64,000 bases of DNA, from contig NC_080584.1 of assembly GCF_029962835.1 (NCBI RefSeq), positions 81,000,862 through 81,064,861 on the forward strand, in the 5' to 3' direction. Position numbers and translations under genes: made by a program. The notes beneath the pieces are model-generated. The model worked only from the letters and a program-made list of their open reading frames with translations, searched no databases and was not told the DNA's origin. The stretch is from Magnolia sinica (taxonomy: Eukaryota > Streptophyta > Magnoliopsida > Magnoliales > Magnoliaceae). Positions 36,896 to 47,926 of this stretch are shown here, in pieces (within the stretch, counting starts at the first letter, position 1; every line of letters begins with the position of its first letter).

Positions 36896-38324
36896 TTAGA
36901 TCCGGTTTATTTTTGGACTCATTCCCTTAAAGGACATGGCAAAACATCAAGGTGGGCCCCACCCACCATCTTGGCAGAAACTGGGCTTTACCTAATCCTC
37001 TCCCCTATTTTGGTGTGATCCACCTGATATTTGGATTTTCAGCATCCTTGGACTCATGCCTTAAAATGACCTAGCCAAATAGATGAATAGCACGAATGTA
37101 AGAGACATATGTCAACGTGGCCCCACATTACGGATCCACTCCACCTACCTTGGTGGATCCCAAGCCACACACATTTAAGTGGGGCCCACTAGATGAAAGG
37201 TCTGGATCACCAAGATATAACTTAAGAATAACACTAGGAGAGTAACAAATGTGGATAAGTGCTAGGAGAGAATCCGTTCTTATCTTCACCCCTGATTAGA
37301 TTGGTGGGTGGTGGGCCATCATGAGATGTGATGGTGGCCCATACCCACAAAAAAGAAAACGATTGAAAAAGACATAACAATCAGGGGTGATGAACTGAAA
37401 AAAGGCCCACCTGCGAAAACAAAACAAAACAAAATTTCGTACTCGAGTGTACTCGCAGAAATATAATATCCCAAAAATAAAAGGATGGCGACACAATCAA
37501 GAAACTCCGGTTTTGGCTATTAGTTTCCCGTATAACATCTAGTGTGAGTTTACCACCATTATCAAAATAGTAGTGACTCACCCAACTTCCATGCATCACG
37601 CACGTGTGACAATCTGAACCATCCAAATTGTAGGGAACATTGTAGATCAAGCGTTGGTTGAAAATCACATCGATCGGGAAATACTTGCCATCTAATCAGG
37701 TGCAATCAAATGGATAGTTATATGTAAAATAGTGAGCAGTCCAATGTGATTTTTGAGCTATGCTCGATCTACAATAGGGCCATCGGTCTGGACGGTTGCG
37801 ATGGGATGCAAAGTGTCATGTGTAGGGTAGATGAACCATCGGAGTAGAAGTGGGGCCCACGTGATGTGTATGCATGGTTCACCCATGCATCGCCTCAGAA
37901 AACAACCAGGACGCAATAATCAGATGGATAAAAAAACTCAGGTGGGCCATAACATCCGAAACAATTTGAGATGGAATGCCCACCGTTGATTTTAATAGGG
38001 GTTAAATTAACATGCAGAATCTCCTGATTTTTGGTCCAACCATTTGTCCGGGCTATATGAAGTGTCTGAACGGTGTGGATTGAATATAAACTACACGGTG
38101 GGCCCACGAAAATCAAGGATGGGTCCCATCTCACCTTTTTCCTATGGCCCACCTGAGTTTTTTGTCAGGCAATTTTTTTTTTGGGTACCGACGGTTTCTT
38201 GAGATGACGCATCTGATAGACGGTTTGGGTTGCGTAAAGTCAAGCAAGGCCACGTCAGGTGGGCCCCACATCTGCCGGCCTTCCTGTGGTCCTAGGCTAC
38301 AGGAAGTTCCTGTGGTCTGACGTT
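36896..38324. other. Intergenic, repeat fragments
   Basis: Partial foldback sequence to about 37140, a CACCCCTGATTAG / CAATCAGGGGTGA inverted pair (37288-37393), and non-coding DNA with GTGGGGCCCACGTGATG near 37850. A 95-codon minus-strand frame at 37381-37668 starts without ATG and runs through repeat-like DNA; not supported. Confidence 0.45.
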
Positions 38325-38730
38325 GTGGGGCCCAGAAAGATGGCCATGAAATATCACTCCGTCCATCAGGTTTGCAAGATCATAATAGGACAGGAGTCCA
38401 AAAATCAGGTAGATCCAAAACTCAGGTGGATCATATCACACGAAATAGTTAGAATGAAAATGTCCACCGTTGAAGCCTTTATTGAGCTGATCATGATGTT
38501 TATATGCCATCTAAACCATTCATAGATTTACTAACATTAAGATAAACTTTATATTTAAATATCATTCGGCCCACACAAAGCTTCCAATGGTAGGAAGTCA
38601 ATGTCCGTTGTTTGGTGTGGTGTAGCCCACCTAAGTTTTGGATATACCTAATTTCTGGATTCCAACTATTGTGGCCTTGTGAAACTGATGGACGGAGTGG
38701 ATATGTCACGAGAATCTCGGTGGGCTCCAT
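38325..38730. repeat. Foldback repeat
   Basis: Left end GTGGGGCCCAGAAAGATGG; right end GATATGTCACGAGAATCTCGG-TGGGCTCC. The flanking CACAGGAAGTTCCTGTGG-type sequence occurs on both sides (near 38297 and 38735), extending the symmetry. Confidence 0.6.
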
Positions 38731-38797
38731 CCGACCACAGGAAGTTCTTGTGGCAGGGGCACATGCAAGTCCCGTCCACGCAAACCTGGGCACTAGA

Positions 38798-39529
38798 TAG
38801 AGCTGGCATCGAGCCGAGTCGGACCAAGTTAGGGCTGACCCGACTCGATCTGGTTTTAAAATATGCCTGCCCCGAATTTGACCCAACTCGGTACAGAGTC
38901 TAGCATACCCTGGACTGATCCGAACCGAGTCCGAACTGGTCAAAAATACCTAGTCGAGTTGGCACCGAGTTGGATGGAGAGATGACCTAGGGAGTAGAGA
39001 GAAGAGAAAGAAAGAGGAGTAGGGTGGTGATGGTGGTGGGTTTCAGCCAGATTTGGAAGAGGAGATGAGGGATGGAGAGAGAGAGAGTTTGGGTTTAGAT
39101 TGAGGTCAGGTGCGATGGATAGGTTTAGAGATATTTAAAAACTAAGGTTATCCACACACACACAGAGACACACACACGAATCGGGTTCGGGTGCGGCGGG
39201 TAGGTTTAGAGATATTTAAAAACTAGGGTTATATATATACACACACACACACACGAATCGGGTTCGGGTGCGGTGGGTAGGTTTAGAGATATTTAAAAAC
39301 TAGGGTTACACACACACACCCCCCAAAATTTGAGTCGAGTGGTGTTTTGGATTGAGTCAAGTCTAATGAATCGAGTTTCGTGTCAAGTCGGGTCGAGTTA
39401 CTGGGTTACTCGGACTCGATTCAATTTGAATTCGGATTGGACGAATCCTACTCAGTTCGAACCGACTCACCCATTCAATTCAAATTGAGTCAGGTTGAAC
39501 AAGTCGGACATGCCCCGTGCCCTACTCTA
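38798..39529. mobile_element. hAT-like element with a minisatellite
   Basis: Ends TAGAGCTGGCA and CCCTACTCTA are weakly inverted and the 8-bp flanks GCACTAGA and GCACAAAA match at 6 of 8. The interior has GAGTCGGGTCGAGTT-type words, related in style to, but not clearly the same as, the GCTCGA family. Long frames on the minus strand (147 codons at 38500-38943) cross the boundary and are artefacts. Confidence 0.5.
39105..39320. repeat. Minisatellite of three ~75 bp units with CA runs
   Basis: Three consecutive units each contain GGTTTAGAGATATTTAAAAA followed by CTA-GGTTA and an (AC)n or (TA)(CA)n run. The second and third also share GAATCGGGTTCGGGTGCGG. It lies inside the hAT-like element. Confidence 0.85.
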
Positions 39530-39537
39530 GCACAAAA

Positions 39538-40336
39538 TGTGTTTCCAGATGCTGCATAATCGAATTGGGTGATGACCTAGTATCAACCATATCAATGGTG
39601 ATGGGATTTTGTGAGCCCTACTATGATGTTTGTGTTGTATCCATGCCGTCCATATACTTTTCCAGCTAAGTTTAAGACATGGACCCAGCATATCCAAAGC
39701 TCAATTGAATCACACCATATGAAATAGTAATGATTTCATGTCTACTGTTGAAAACTTCTTTAGGGTACAAAAGTTTTGGATAAATGTGATATTTGTATTG
39801 TCCCTTAAATGAGGTTTGTGACCTTATGAAAGGTTCGATGGTATATGAACATCACATGGAGACCTAAGAAGGGTTCTAATTAAGAAAGGTTCAACGGTTG
39901 ACATCATTATCTTGAAAAATTAAATGGATGGCATTACATTGCGGTGGGCACCATGGAATCCTGTCACCATGGGAAGCGGATTGCATCCGACCTCTTTAAG
40001 CATTCGACCAGATATGTGTGGGGGCTCATTGTGATGTATTTGTTTATCCACACCATCCATTTCTTTTCTATATAATATATATTAATATATTTGTGAAAAA
40101 CATAAGGTAGATCCAATGCTTTAGTAGACCATACTAGAAAAATAAACTTAGGTTGCATTAAATGCACAAAGCATTAAATATAGGTCGCACTAAATGCAAG
40201 TGTCATTTCTGGTATGGTCCGTACTAGGAGGGACGGATTTGCCTCATTTTTAGACCCATACCTAGAAAGGATAGGAGATTTGATTAGTAAGGGCATACTT
40301 GTTTCACTAAACCCTATAAAAATATAAAGGAAATGT
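39538..40336. other. Intergenic, degraded foldback
   Basis: A foldback relative spans about 39610-39955 (GTGAGCCCTACTATGATGTTTG ... CATTGCGGTGGGCACC). A second partial one follows near 40019. Then a TTGCATTAAATGCACAAAGC motif shared with 16560 precedes the duplication. No gene. Confidence 0.45.
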
Positions 40337-40864
40337 ATAATGATTATAAATTATTTTAATTATCTCTTAACAACTATTTCATTTCACCGATCATTTTTAT
40401 GTTTGATTTATTAGTGGTAAAATAGTAATGATGACACATTTTCTTTACATTAGTGAAAATTTTTCTTATTAAAATATATGCTTAGCCATCTCTAATAGTA
40501 CAACTCCACCAATCAAATCTCGCCACGTCATGAGGCCAACCGATGAAGGTGGTGAGGGCCTCACTACCAAATTTGTGCCGAAATCAGCTTAATTTAACAC
40601 TCAAGCCAAAACAGAAGAAATAATGTGAGATGGGACCTCACCCTTGATTTACACAGCGGTTTATAGATTTATTTTCATCAGATGAAGGGTCTGTATTTCA
40701 TATATACAATGTGATTGGCTGTCCACTCAAATCAACGGTGGTTGTTTTCTCCCAACTTGCTTCCTGTGGTGCTGCCCACCTAACTCACTTCCCAGCCAGA
40801 GTCTGCGGCCCCTGGTATATTGCACTGAAGCATATGATGGATAATTTGAATTTCATTCATACAT

Positions 40865-41018
40865 CACGTGGGCCCCACATCTGCCTGGCACCACTAGAAA
40901 GCACCCCTTTTTAAAACAGTGGTGAACTATCTCAGGAATGTAGCCCTTAGTTTCCTGGAAACCATCACCTCAGCCATCCTACCCAAAACCACCATACCTT
41001 TTTAAAGTCTATATATGC
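40865..41018 (+). promoter_or_regulatory. WIP promoter: G-box/TCP-type site and TATA box
   Basis: CACGTGGGCCCCAC (40865-40878) overlaps a G-box core (CACGTG) and a class I TCP-type site (GTGGGCCCCAC). CTATATATG (41010-41018) is the likely TATA box, 61 bp before the ATG. The G-box/TCP sequence is the end of a foldback-like half element (CCTGTGGTGCTGCCCACC ... CATACATCACG). Both are conserved in the duplicate. Confidence 0.6.
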
Positions 41019-41078
41019 AATCCATCCTCTATTGAAATGATTCACTGACACTCAAAGCTACAGAAAGGAAGAAGAGAA

Positions 41079-41333
41079 ATGAAGTTCTTCAACAAGGCCT
41101 GCATAGCTGTTACAATTGGAGCTGCTCTTGGGCTTAGAGATCAAGTGATCAAATCCAATTCCCCGACTCTTAGAAGGAATTGGACGGCGATCGGATCATC
41201 GGCCCATGTTAGGCTCATTACCAACGGTTCTGATGGCCCGATAGAGAAGATTGCAGCTCGGAGAGGGAGACGTAAGGCATCCGAGGAGTCGCTCCGGATG
41301 GTTGTGTACTTAAGTTGTTGGGGACCCAATTGA
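41079..41333 (+). CDS. Wound-induced WIP family protein (DUF3774 type)
   Basis: An intronless 84-codon gene. The N-terminal part has a small hydrophobic helix (KACIAVTIGAALGLRDQ, residues 6-22), matching the family pattern of a helical AxxVGAxxALKDQ segment. The middle is basic and Ser/Arg-rich. The C-terminus is ASEESLRMVVYLSCWGPN, and the family's usual tail is ESLRxxMYLSCWGPN. Family members are small plant proteins induced by wounding and, in Arabidopsis, often by hypoxia; the biochemical role is unsettled. The ATG is the first one after the TATA box and sits in AGAGAAATGAAG. No secretion signal cleavage site is obvious. It lies in copy 1 of a tandem duplication with a broken sister at 45584. 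Confidence 0.9.
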   Translation: MKFFNKACIAVTIGAALGLRDQVIKSNSPTLRRNWTAIGSSAHVRLITNGSDGPIEKIAARRGRRKASEESLRMVVYLSCWGPN

Positions 41334-42535
41334 AGTGTCCAAAACTTGGGATAAGGTGAAAATCAATGGCCAAGATGAAGATCATGTTTAGTAACTTTCT
41401 TTTGTAATTATACTCCACATCCTTCCCTCATAAAACTTCAATTTCAGGAGGATGAGATAAAGGATATTTAAATGTGTAGAAATGAAAGTTATATTTGAAA
41501 TCCTCTTTGCATTCTTTTATCTCCTTTTGGTCTTATATATGAAAGGATGAACTTGAGATAATGGTGGGGATGGTTACATGCGACAGAGTTGTAATGACTG
41601 TAATGAAAAAAATGACCTATAGTGGCTATTATTTGACAATAATGGTAGGTTAAAAGACTGACATAGTTTTTTTTTTTTCTTTTTTCTTTTTTCTTTTTAA
41701 AAGGTCTAACCATAACAGCCATTACAACCTATATCATTTAGCATTATTATTATTATTATTATTTAGAAAGTTAATCTAGAGATAGACATAGCCGCTCTTC
41801 TACTATATGGTTTATGTCGTCTCATTAACCCTTTGAGAGATCTACACAATCTGAAATGACCAAGGAAAATAAAATTCTCTTGCTCTTGGGATTAGGGTTC
41901 CAAAAGGTCCACCTTTTCTAACTTCATAGTAGACCTCCCAAATAATTGAACTTCATAAGATTTTATAAAGATTCAGTCAAGATTAGGTCGAATTGACTTG
42001 ACTCACCGAAGATTGAGGACTCAAGAGAACTTAAACAAAGGTTGATTCAAGACTCAGTGAAGTGTGTACTGACAGTGTTCCTTGTACTAACAACCTAACA
42101 GAAAAAAAAAAGACTCTACAATATCTATAAGATTTCAATCCTGAGTCATGGAAAACTTAGATCGAGTTACTTTGAACACTTTTGAGTTGAGCCGAGTCTT
42201 TGAGTTTAAAAACTAAGTGGCTCATGGGTTTCTAATACATTTTTTTTTTCTTTGCATATTCAGAATTTTGAAAGCTATACAAAAAATGATGTAATTGAGA
42301 TTTTTTCAGACTTGGTTGAGTTCACTAGACTCGCCCTGACTCAGTAGACTCCCGAGTTGAGATTTTGAGGTTTAAGAACATAATATCTTTATCATGTAAC
42401 AAAATAAATCATATGATGTTAATTAAGATAAATGCATGAGGTGGGCCACACATGCGGAACGGTGGATGTATGGCGTTTTGGAGGTTTGCTGGTCCACATG
42501 CATTCAGTGCAAACCACACCCACGTCTTGAGCTTG

Positions 42536-42931
42536 AGCCCCACCATGATGCATGGGTTTTATCCACACCTGTCCATCCATTTTACCATATCATATTAGGG
42601 CTTATATCCAACGTTTAAGTGGACCACACCACAGGAAGTAGGGTGATAATGACAACCACCGTTGAAACCTTCCTAGGGCCCACCGTAATGTTTATTTGCC
42701 ATCCAATCTGTTCATAAGGTCACACGGACCTGGATGAAGGGAAATCACAAATATTAACTTGATCCAAAACTTCTGTGGCCCTCAAGAAATTATCAATGGT
42801 AAGCGTTTAATCTCCACCGTCTGGTCCAGTTGAGCCTTGAATCTGCCTCGTTTTTTGACATATACCTTAAATTGATATGGAAAAATGGATGGATGTTGTG
42901 GATAAAATCCATACATCACGATGGCCCTACA
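42536..42931. repeat. Foldback repeat (duplicated at 47081-47449)
   Basis: Left end AGCCCCACCATGATGCATGG; right end CATACATCACGATGGCCCTAC. The arms share ATCCACACCTGTCCATCCAT and ATGGATGGATGTTGTGGAT. Non-coding. Confidence 0.7.
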
Positions 42932-43128
42932 GATCCCCTGCGAGTGCCGAGCTGGGGAGATGAGCGAACGTACACGCAGATATTTTTCATCCACAAGTGG
43001 GTCCCACACCATGAATGATTAGGCCAAAATTCCAAGCTGTTCAACTGACGGTTACAGCACACTTTACTTAAAAACGTTTAAAATATAGGACTCGAATTGT
43101 GCAGCGTAGTACACTGCTGGAAAAGATA

Positions 43129-43750
43129 TGGGGCCCCACCATGATGTATGTGTTTTATTTACCACGTTCGTCTTTTAAATTTATTTTACAGCAAGATCCC
43201 AAAAATAAAGCAGATACAATTCTCATGTCGACCACACTGTGGGAAACAGTAGTGATTGATCGCACACCATTAGAAACTTCTTAGGGCTATAGAAGTTTTG
43301 GATCAAGCTAATATTAGTGGTTTCCATCATCGAGACCTCTGTGACCTAATATACAGGTGAAATGGCAAATAAACATAACATTAGGCTCTAGAAGTTTTTA
43401 AGGATATGTTTGAATGCATGTAAGTTATTTTAAGTTGCAAGTGACTAACCCGTGAAAGTCACTTACAGGGATGTGACTTCTCACCTTAATCTCCTGCAGT
43501 TTTTTGATAGATTTGTCTGGAAGCGACAAGCTGTAAATTACTAAGTAAATTTTCTCCCCCAAACACCACGTCACTTTCCACTTACCTAACTTACAGACAT
43601 CCAAATGGGCCCTAATGATGGTTATTTAATCGACCCGAGTAGTCCACCTGAGATTTGGATATGCCGCATTTTTGAGTTAATGGTCTTAAGATGAGCGGGA
43701 AAAATAGATGGATGGCATGGATAAAACACATACATCATGGTAGGGCGCAC
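43129..43750. repeat. Foldback repeat containing a MITE
   Basis: Left end ATGGGGCCCCACCATGATGT; right end CATACATCATGGTAGGGCGCAC. Interrupted at 43402-43612 by the Harbinger-type MITE. Its duplicate is at about 47651-48819. Confidence 0.72.
43402..43612. mobile_element. Harbinger-type MITE, 211 bp
   Basis: Ends GGATATGTTTGAATGCATG and ACAGACATCCAAATGGGCCC are inverted, flanked by TAA (43399-43401, 43613-43615). The interior has TAAGTGACT/AGTCACTTA words in inverted arrangement. It is present in both copies of the 3.93 kb duplication, so it predates it. Confidence 0.82.
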
Positions 43751-44499
43751 AGTATTTTTCTAGTACATCACAGCACCAACTTCGGTGCTGGGTGCTGGAA
43801 TACGCAATCTGGTTGGCCGTTACTCTGGTGACAGTCTTTTTTCAGTATGCTGGTGGCGTAGCTGACGGTGACATAGCAGTTTCTGTCTAAATAATCTAAG
43901 ATGGTGAGGCCACCTGATACACGGCTCCGATCTCTTAAACATATGCCACTTAATAGCCTTTATCTATTAAGGCCCACTTATTTCACGGTAGCAGATTAGG
44001 TACAAGCGGCCTGGCCTCACCCAGCAGGGTGTGGTCCTGACCGTGGGACCCACCTTGATGAATGTATTGTATATCCACACTGTCCATACGTTTTTCCAGA
44101 TCATTTTAGGTCATGATCACAAAAATAAAGCAGATAGAAATGTCAGGTGGACCATGCGATCAGAAACAGTGGTGTTGGACAGCCACAATTAAAAACTTCC
44201 TGGGTCACCGTAATGTAACTTTTATTTTCCATCCAACCTGTTGATAACATAAAAAAGACCTGTTGATAATCACCATAATGATTATAAGTTATTTTAATTA
44301 TCTCTTGCCCATAATTTTTATGTTCGATTTAATAGTGGTATAACAGTAATGATAATACATTTTCTTTACATTAGTGAAGAAATTTTCTTATTAAAATATA
44401 TGCTTGGCCATCTCTAGTAGTACAACTCCGCCAATCAAATCTCGCCATGTCATCAGGCCACCACTAGGGTGGTGAGGGCCTTACTACCTAATTTATGCT

Positions 44500-45071
44500 T
44501 AGGGGTGTACATGAACCGAGCTCGGTCAACTCGCTCGACTCGGTTTGAAAAAGCGCGAATTGGCTAGGTTTGAAGTTGAGTTCGATCTGAGTCGAGGTGG
44601 TTTTTAGAGGTCGAAAATGAGTTCGAGCTGGCCCCAACTCGACTTGACTCGGTTTGATATATAGCTCGAACCTGGTTCGACTCGGATTGACTCAGGTATT
44701 CTTTGATGTTGCTCACCAAGTGTTTGATGAAATGACTCAACGAAGTGTTGGCCAGTGGCTAGGAAGGTATGTTTCATCAAGCAAATTTCTGTTTTTCTTG
44801 ATTTTGATGTTGCTTACAAGCTGTTTGATAAAATACCTTTAAAACCGCTGTTGGTGTTTTACATTAAGTGAGAATTTAAAGGTGCAGTCCATATGTTTGT
44901 GAAAATGCTGCATAGGCGAAGTCGGCTCGATCTTGGCTCAAACTCGGGCCTGAGCTGCTGACCGAATCGAGCTGAGCTGGCCAGTCAGGCTCGAGGACCG
45001 AGCCAAGCCAAGTTCGAACTGAGGTCAGCTAGTGGCCAGCTCGACCCGTTTCAACTCGTTGTACACCCCTA
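44500..45071 (+). mobile_element. hAT-type element, GCTCGA family, 572 bp
   Basis: Ends TAGGGGTGTACA and TGTACACCCCTA are perfect 12-bp inverted repeats. The flanks TTTATGCT (44492-44499) and TTTGTGCT (45072-45079) are an 8-bp duplication with one mismatch. The unoccupied site survives at about 40570 in copy 1 (ATTTGTGCCGAAATC). Best reference copy for the family. It carries GTTGCTCACCAAGTGTTTGA and no transposase. Confidence 0.95.
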
Positions 45072-45369
45072 TTTGTGCTGAAATCAGCTTAATTTAACAC
45101 TCAAGTAATCCAAAACAGTAGAAATAATGAGAGATGGGACCCCACCCTTGATTTACACAGCGGTTTATAGATTTATTTTCATCAGATGAAGTCTGTATCT
45201 CATATATATAATGTGATTGGCTGTCCACTCAAATCAATGGTGGACGTTCCCTCCCAACTTGCTCCATTTGGTGCTATCCACCCAATTCTCTTGCAAGCCA
45301 GTGTCTGCGGCCCCTGGTATATTGCACTGAAGCATATGATGGATACTTTGAATTTTATTCATGCATCAC

Positions 45370-45521
45370 CACGTGGGCCCCACATCTGCCCAGTACCACT
45401 ATAAAGCACCCCTTTTTTAAAGGGTGCTGAACTATCTCAGGAGTGTAGCCCTTAGTTTCCTGAAAACCATCACCTCAGCCATCTTACCCAAAACCACCAT
45501 ACCTTTTTAAAGTCTATATAT
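45370..45521 (+). promoter_or_regulatory. Promoter of the broken WIP copy
   Basis: CACGTGGGCCCCAC (45370-45383) and CTATATATG (about 45514-45522) are retained at nearly the same spacing as in copy 1, so the control region is intact although the reading frame is damaged. Confidence 0.6.
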
Positions 45522-45583
45522 GCAATCCATCCTCTATTGAAATGATTCACCGATACTCAAAGCTATAGAAAGGAAGAAGAAAA

Positions 45584-45840
45584 ATGAAGATCATCAACAA
45601 GGCTTGCATAGCTGTTACAATTGGAGCTGCTCTTGGGCTTAGAGATCAAGTGATCAAATCCAATTCCCCAGCTCTTAGAAGGAATTGGATTTCGATCGGA
45701 TCATCAGCCCATGTTAGGCTCATTCCCAACGGTTCTGATGGCCCGATAGAGAAGATTGCAGCTCGGAATGGGAGACGTAAGGCATCCGAGGAGTCGCTCC
45801 GGATGGTTGTCTATACTTAAGTTGTTGGGGTCCCAATTGA
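45584..45840 (+). pseudogene. WIP family gene copy with a 2-bp frameshift near the 3' end
   Basis: The reading frame follows its sister at 41079 closely (KACIAVTIGAALGLRDQ, GSDGPIEKIAARNG, ASEESLRMVV) to codon 76. A CTATAC in place of GTAC (near 45811-45816) adds two bases, and the frame stops at 45820 after 78 codons. The bases for the conserved LSCWGPN tail and its original stop are still present out of frame at 45817-45840. It may be expressed as a truncated protein. Because the family's most conserved motif is lost, I call it a pseudogene with reservation. A sequencing or assembly slip in the TATA-like run cannot be excluded. Confidence 0.8.
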
Positions 45841-47080
45841 AGTGCCCAAAAATTGGGCTATGTCCAAAATCATGACCTCTCTCGAACAAGTCCGCCATTT
45901 ATCGCGTACAAGTCCAGGATAAGGTGAAAATCAACGGCCAAGATGAAGATCATGTCCAATAACTTTCTTTTGTAATTAAACTCCACATCCCTCCTTCAGA
46001 AAACTTCAAGTTTGGGATGATATTTAAACGCGTTGGAATGAAAGTTATATTTGAAATCCTCTTGCATTCTTTTATAACCTTTTGGCCTTCTATATGAAAG
46101 GATTGTTGTAATTAAAATTCAATGAACTCAAGATAATGGTGGGGATGATTATGTGCTACAGAGTTGTAATGGCCGTCTTGGAAAAAAAAAGTGACCTATA
46201 TGAACTATTATTAGATAATAATGGTCAGCTAAAAGACTAATACAGTTTTTTTTCTTTTCTTTTTTTAAATTTTATTTTAAAGATCCGATCATAACAGTTG
46301 TTACAACCCATATCATTTACTACTACTATTATTATTATTAATTAATTAATTAATTAGTTAATAAGTTAATCTAGAGGTAGAAATAGCCGCGCTTTTGCTA
46401 GATGGTTTATGCTGTCTCATTAACCCTTTGAGAGATCTACACAATCTGAAATGACCATGGAAAATAAAATTCTTTTGCTCTTGGGATTAGCGTTTCGAAA
46501 AGTCCACCTTTTCTAAGTTCATAATAGACCTCCAAAATAATTGAACTTCATAGGATTTTATAAAGACTCAAACAAGATTAGGTTGAATTGACTCGACTCA
46601 TCGAAGATCGAAGACTCAAGAGTACTTAAACGAAGGTTGATTCAAGACTCAAGTTTCTACAATATCTATAAAATTTCAATACCGAGTCATGGAAAACTTA
46701 GATTGAGTTTCTTCCTGAGACTTTCGAGTTGAGCCAAGTGTTAGAGTTTAAAAAGTAGTGGTTCATGGGTTTCTAATACATATATTTCTTATTTTGCATA
46801 TCTAAAATTTGGAAAGCTATAAAAAATGGCTGTAATTGAGATTTTTTCAAACTTGGTTGAGTACTTCACTAGACTCCCGAGTTGAGATTTTGAGGTTTAA
46901 GAACATAATATCTTTATCATGTAACAAAATAAATCATATAATGTTAGTTAAGATAAATGCATGAGGTGAGCCACACATGTCGAACGGTGGATGCATGGCG
47001 TTTTGGAGGTTGGTTGGCCCACATGCATTCAGTGCAAACCACACCCACGTCTTGAGCTTGGCACAGGCAGGGATCTGTGG

Positions 47081-47449
47081 GCCCCACCGTGATGCATGGG
47101 TTTTATCCACATCCGTCCATCAATTTTACCATATCATTTTAGGGCTTACATCCAACGTTCAAGTGGACCACACCACAGGAAACAGGGTGATCTTGATTTT
47201 TATTTGCCATCCAATCTGTTCATAAGGTCACATAGACCTGGATGAAGGGAAATCACAAATATTAGCTTGATCCAAAACTTCTGTTGGGCCCCAAGAAATT
47301 ATCAATGGTAAGCGTTTAATCTCCACTGTCTGGTCCAGTTGAGCCTTGAATCTGCCTTATTTTTGTACGTATACCTTAAATTGATATGGAAAAATGGATG
47401 GACGGTGTGGATAAAACCCATACATCGCGATGGCCCCTCAGATCCCCTG
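47081..47449. repeat. Foldback repeat, duplicate of 42536-42931
   Basis: Left end GTGGGCCCCACCGTGATGCA; right end CATACATCGCGATGGCCCC. It is shorter than its partner because a segment around the middle (CACCGTTGAAACCTTCC-type) has been lost. Confidence 0.7.
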
Positions 47450-47926
47450 CGAGTGCTGAGCTCGGGAGAGGCACGAACGTACACGCAGATATTTTTCATC
47501 CACAAGGTGGTCCCACACCATGAATGATTAGGCCAAAATTCCAAGCTGCTCAACTGACGGTTACAGCACACTTGTACCTAAAAACGATGGACGGTTTAAA
47601 ATAACTGACTCGAATTGCATAGCGTAGCACACAGCTGGAAAACATCTGTGCGCCCCACCATGATGTATGTGTTTTATAAGCGACGTTCATTCGTCTTTTC
47701 AATTTATTTTATGACATGATCCAAAAAATGAGGCAGATACAATTCTCATGTTGACCACACCATAGGAAACAGTAGTGATAGAGGCCCACCATTAAAAAAA
47801 CTCCTCAAGGCTACAAAAGTTTTGGATCAGGCTAATATTCATGGTTTCTATCATCCAGATCTGTGTGACCTAATATACAAGTTTGATGACAAATAAACAT
47901 TACATTAGGCCTTAGGAAGTTTTTAA

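Larger units (their letters stand above)
40337..44262. repeat. 3.93 kb tandem duplication, copy 1 (intact WIP gene)
   Basis: The block starts ATAATGATTATAAATTATTT and ends near AACATAAAAAAGACCTG, directly before copy 2. It contains the WIP gene, two foldback repeats and a Harbinger-type MITE, all present in the same order in copy 2. Between about 41350 and 42430 lies AT-rich non-coding DNA with an (ATT)n run (41745-41762) and an ACTCGA-rich stretch (41980-42370). Confidence 0.92.

Noticed and set aside
37381-37668. Minus-strand frame with protein-like composition (95 codons)
   Set aside because: It has no ATG start, an in-frame stop lies just upstream, and part of the DNA resembles dispersed non-coding repeats. 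I could not tie it to any family.
38500-38943. Minus-strand frame of 147 codons
   Set aside because: It spans the boundary between a foldback repeat and a hAT-like element and has no recognisable domain.
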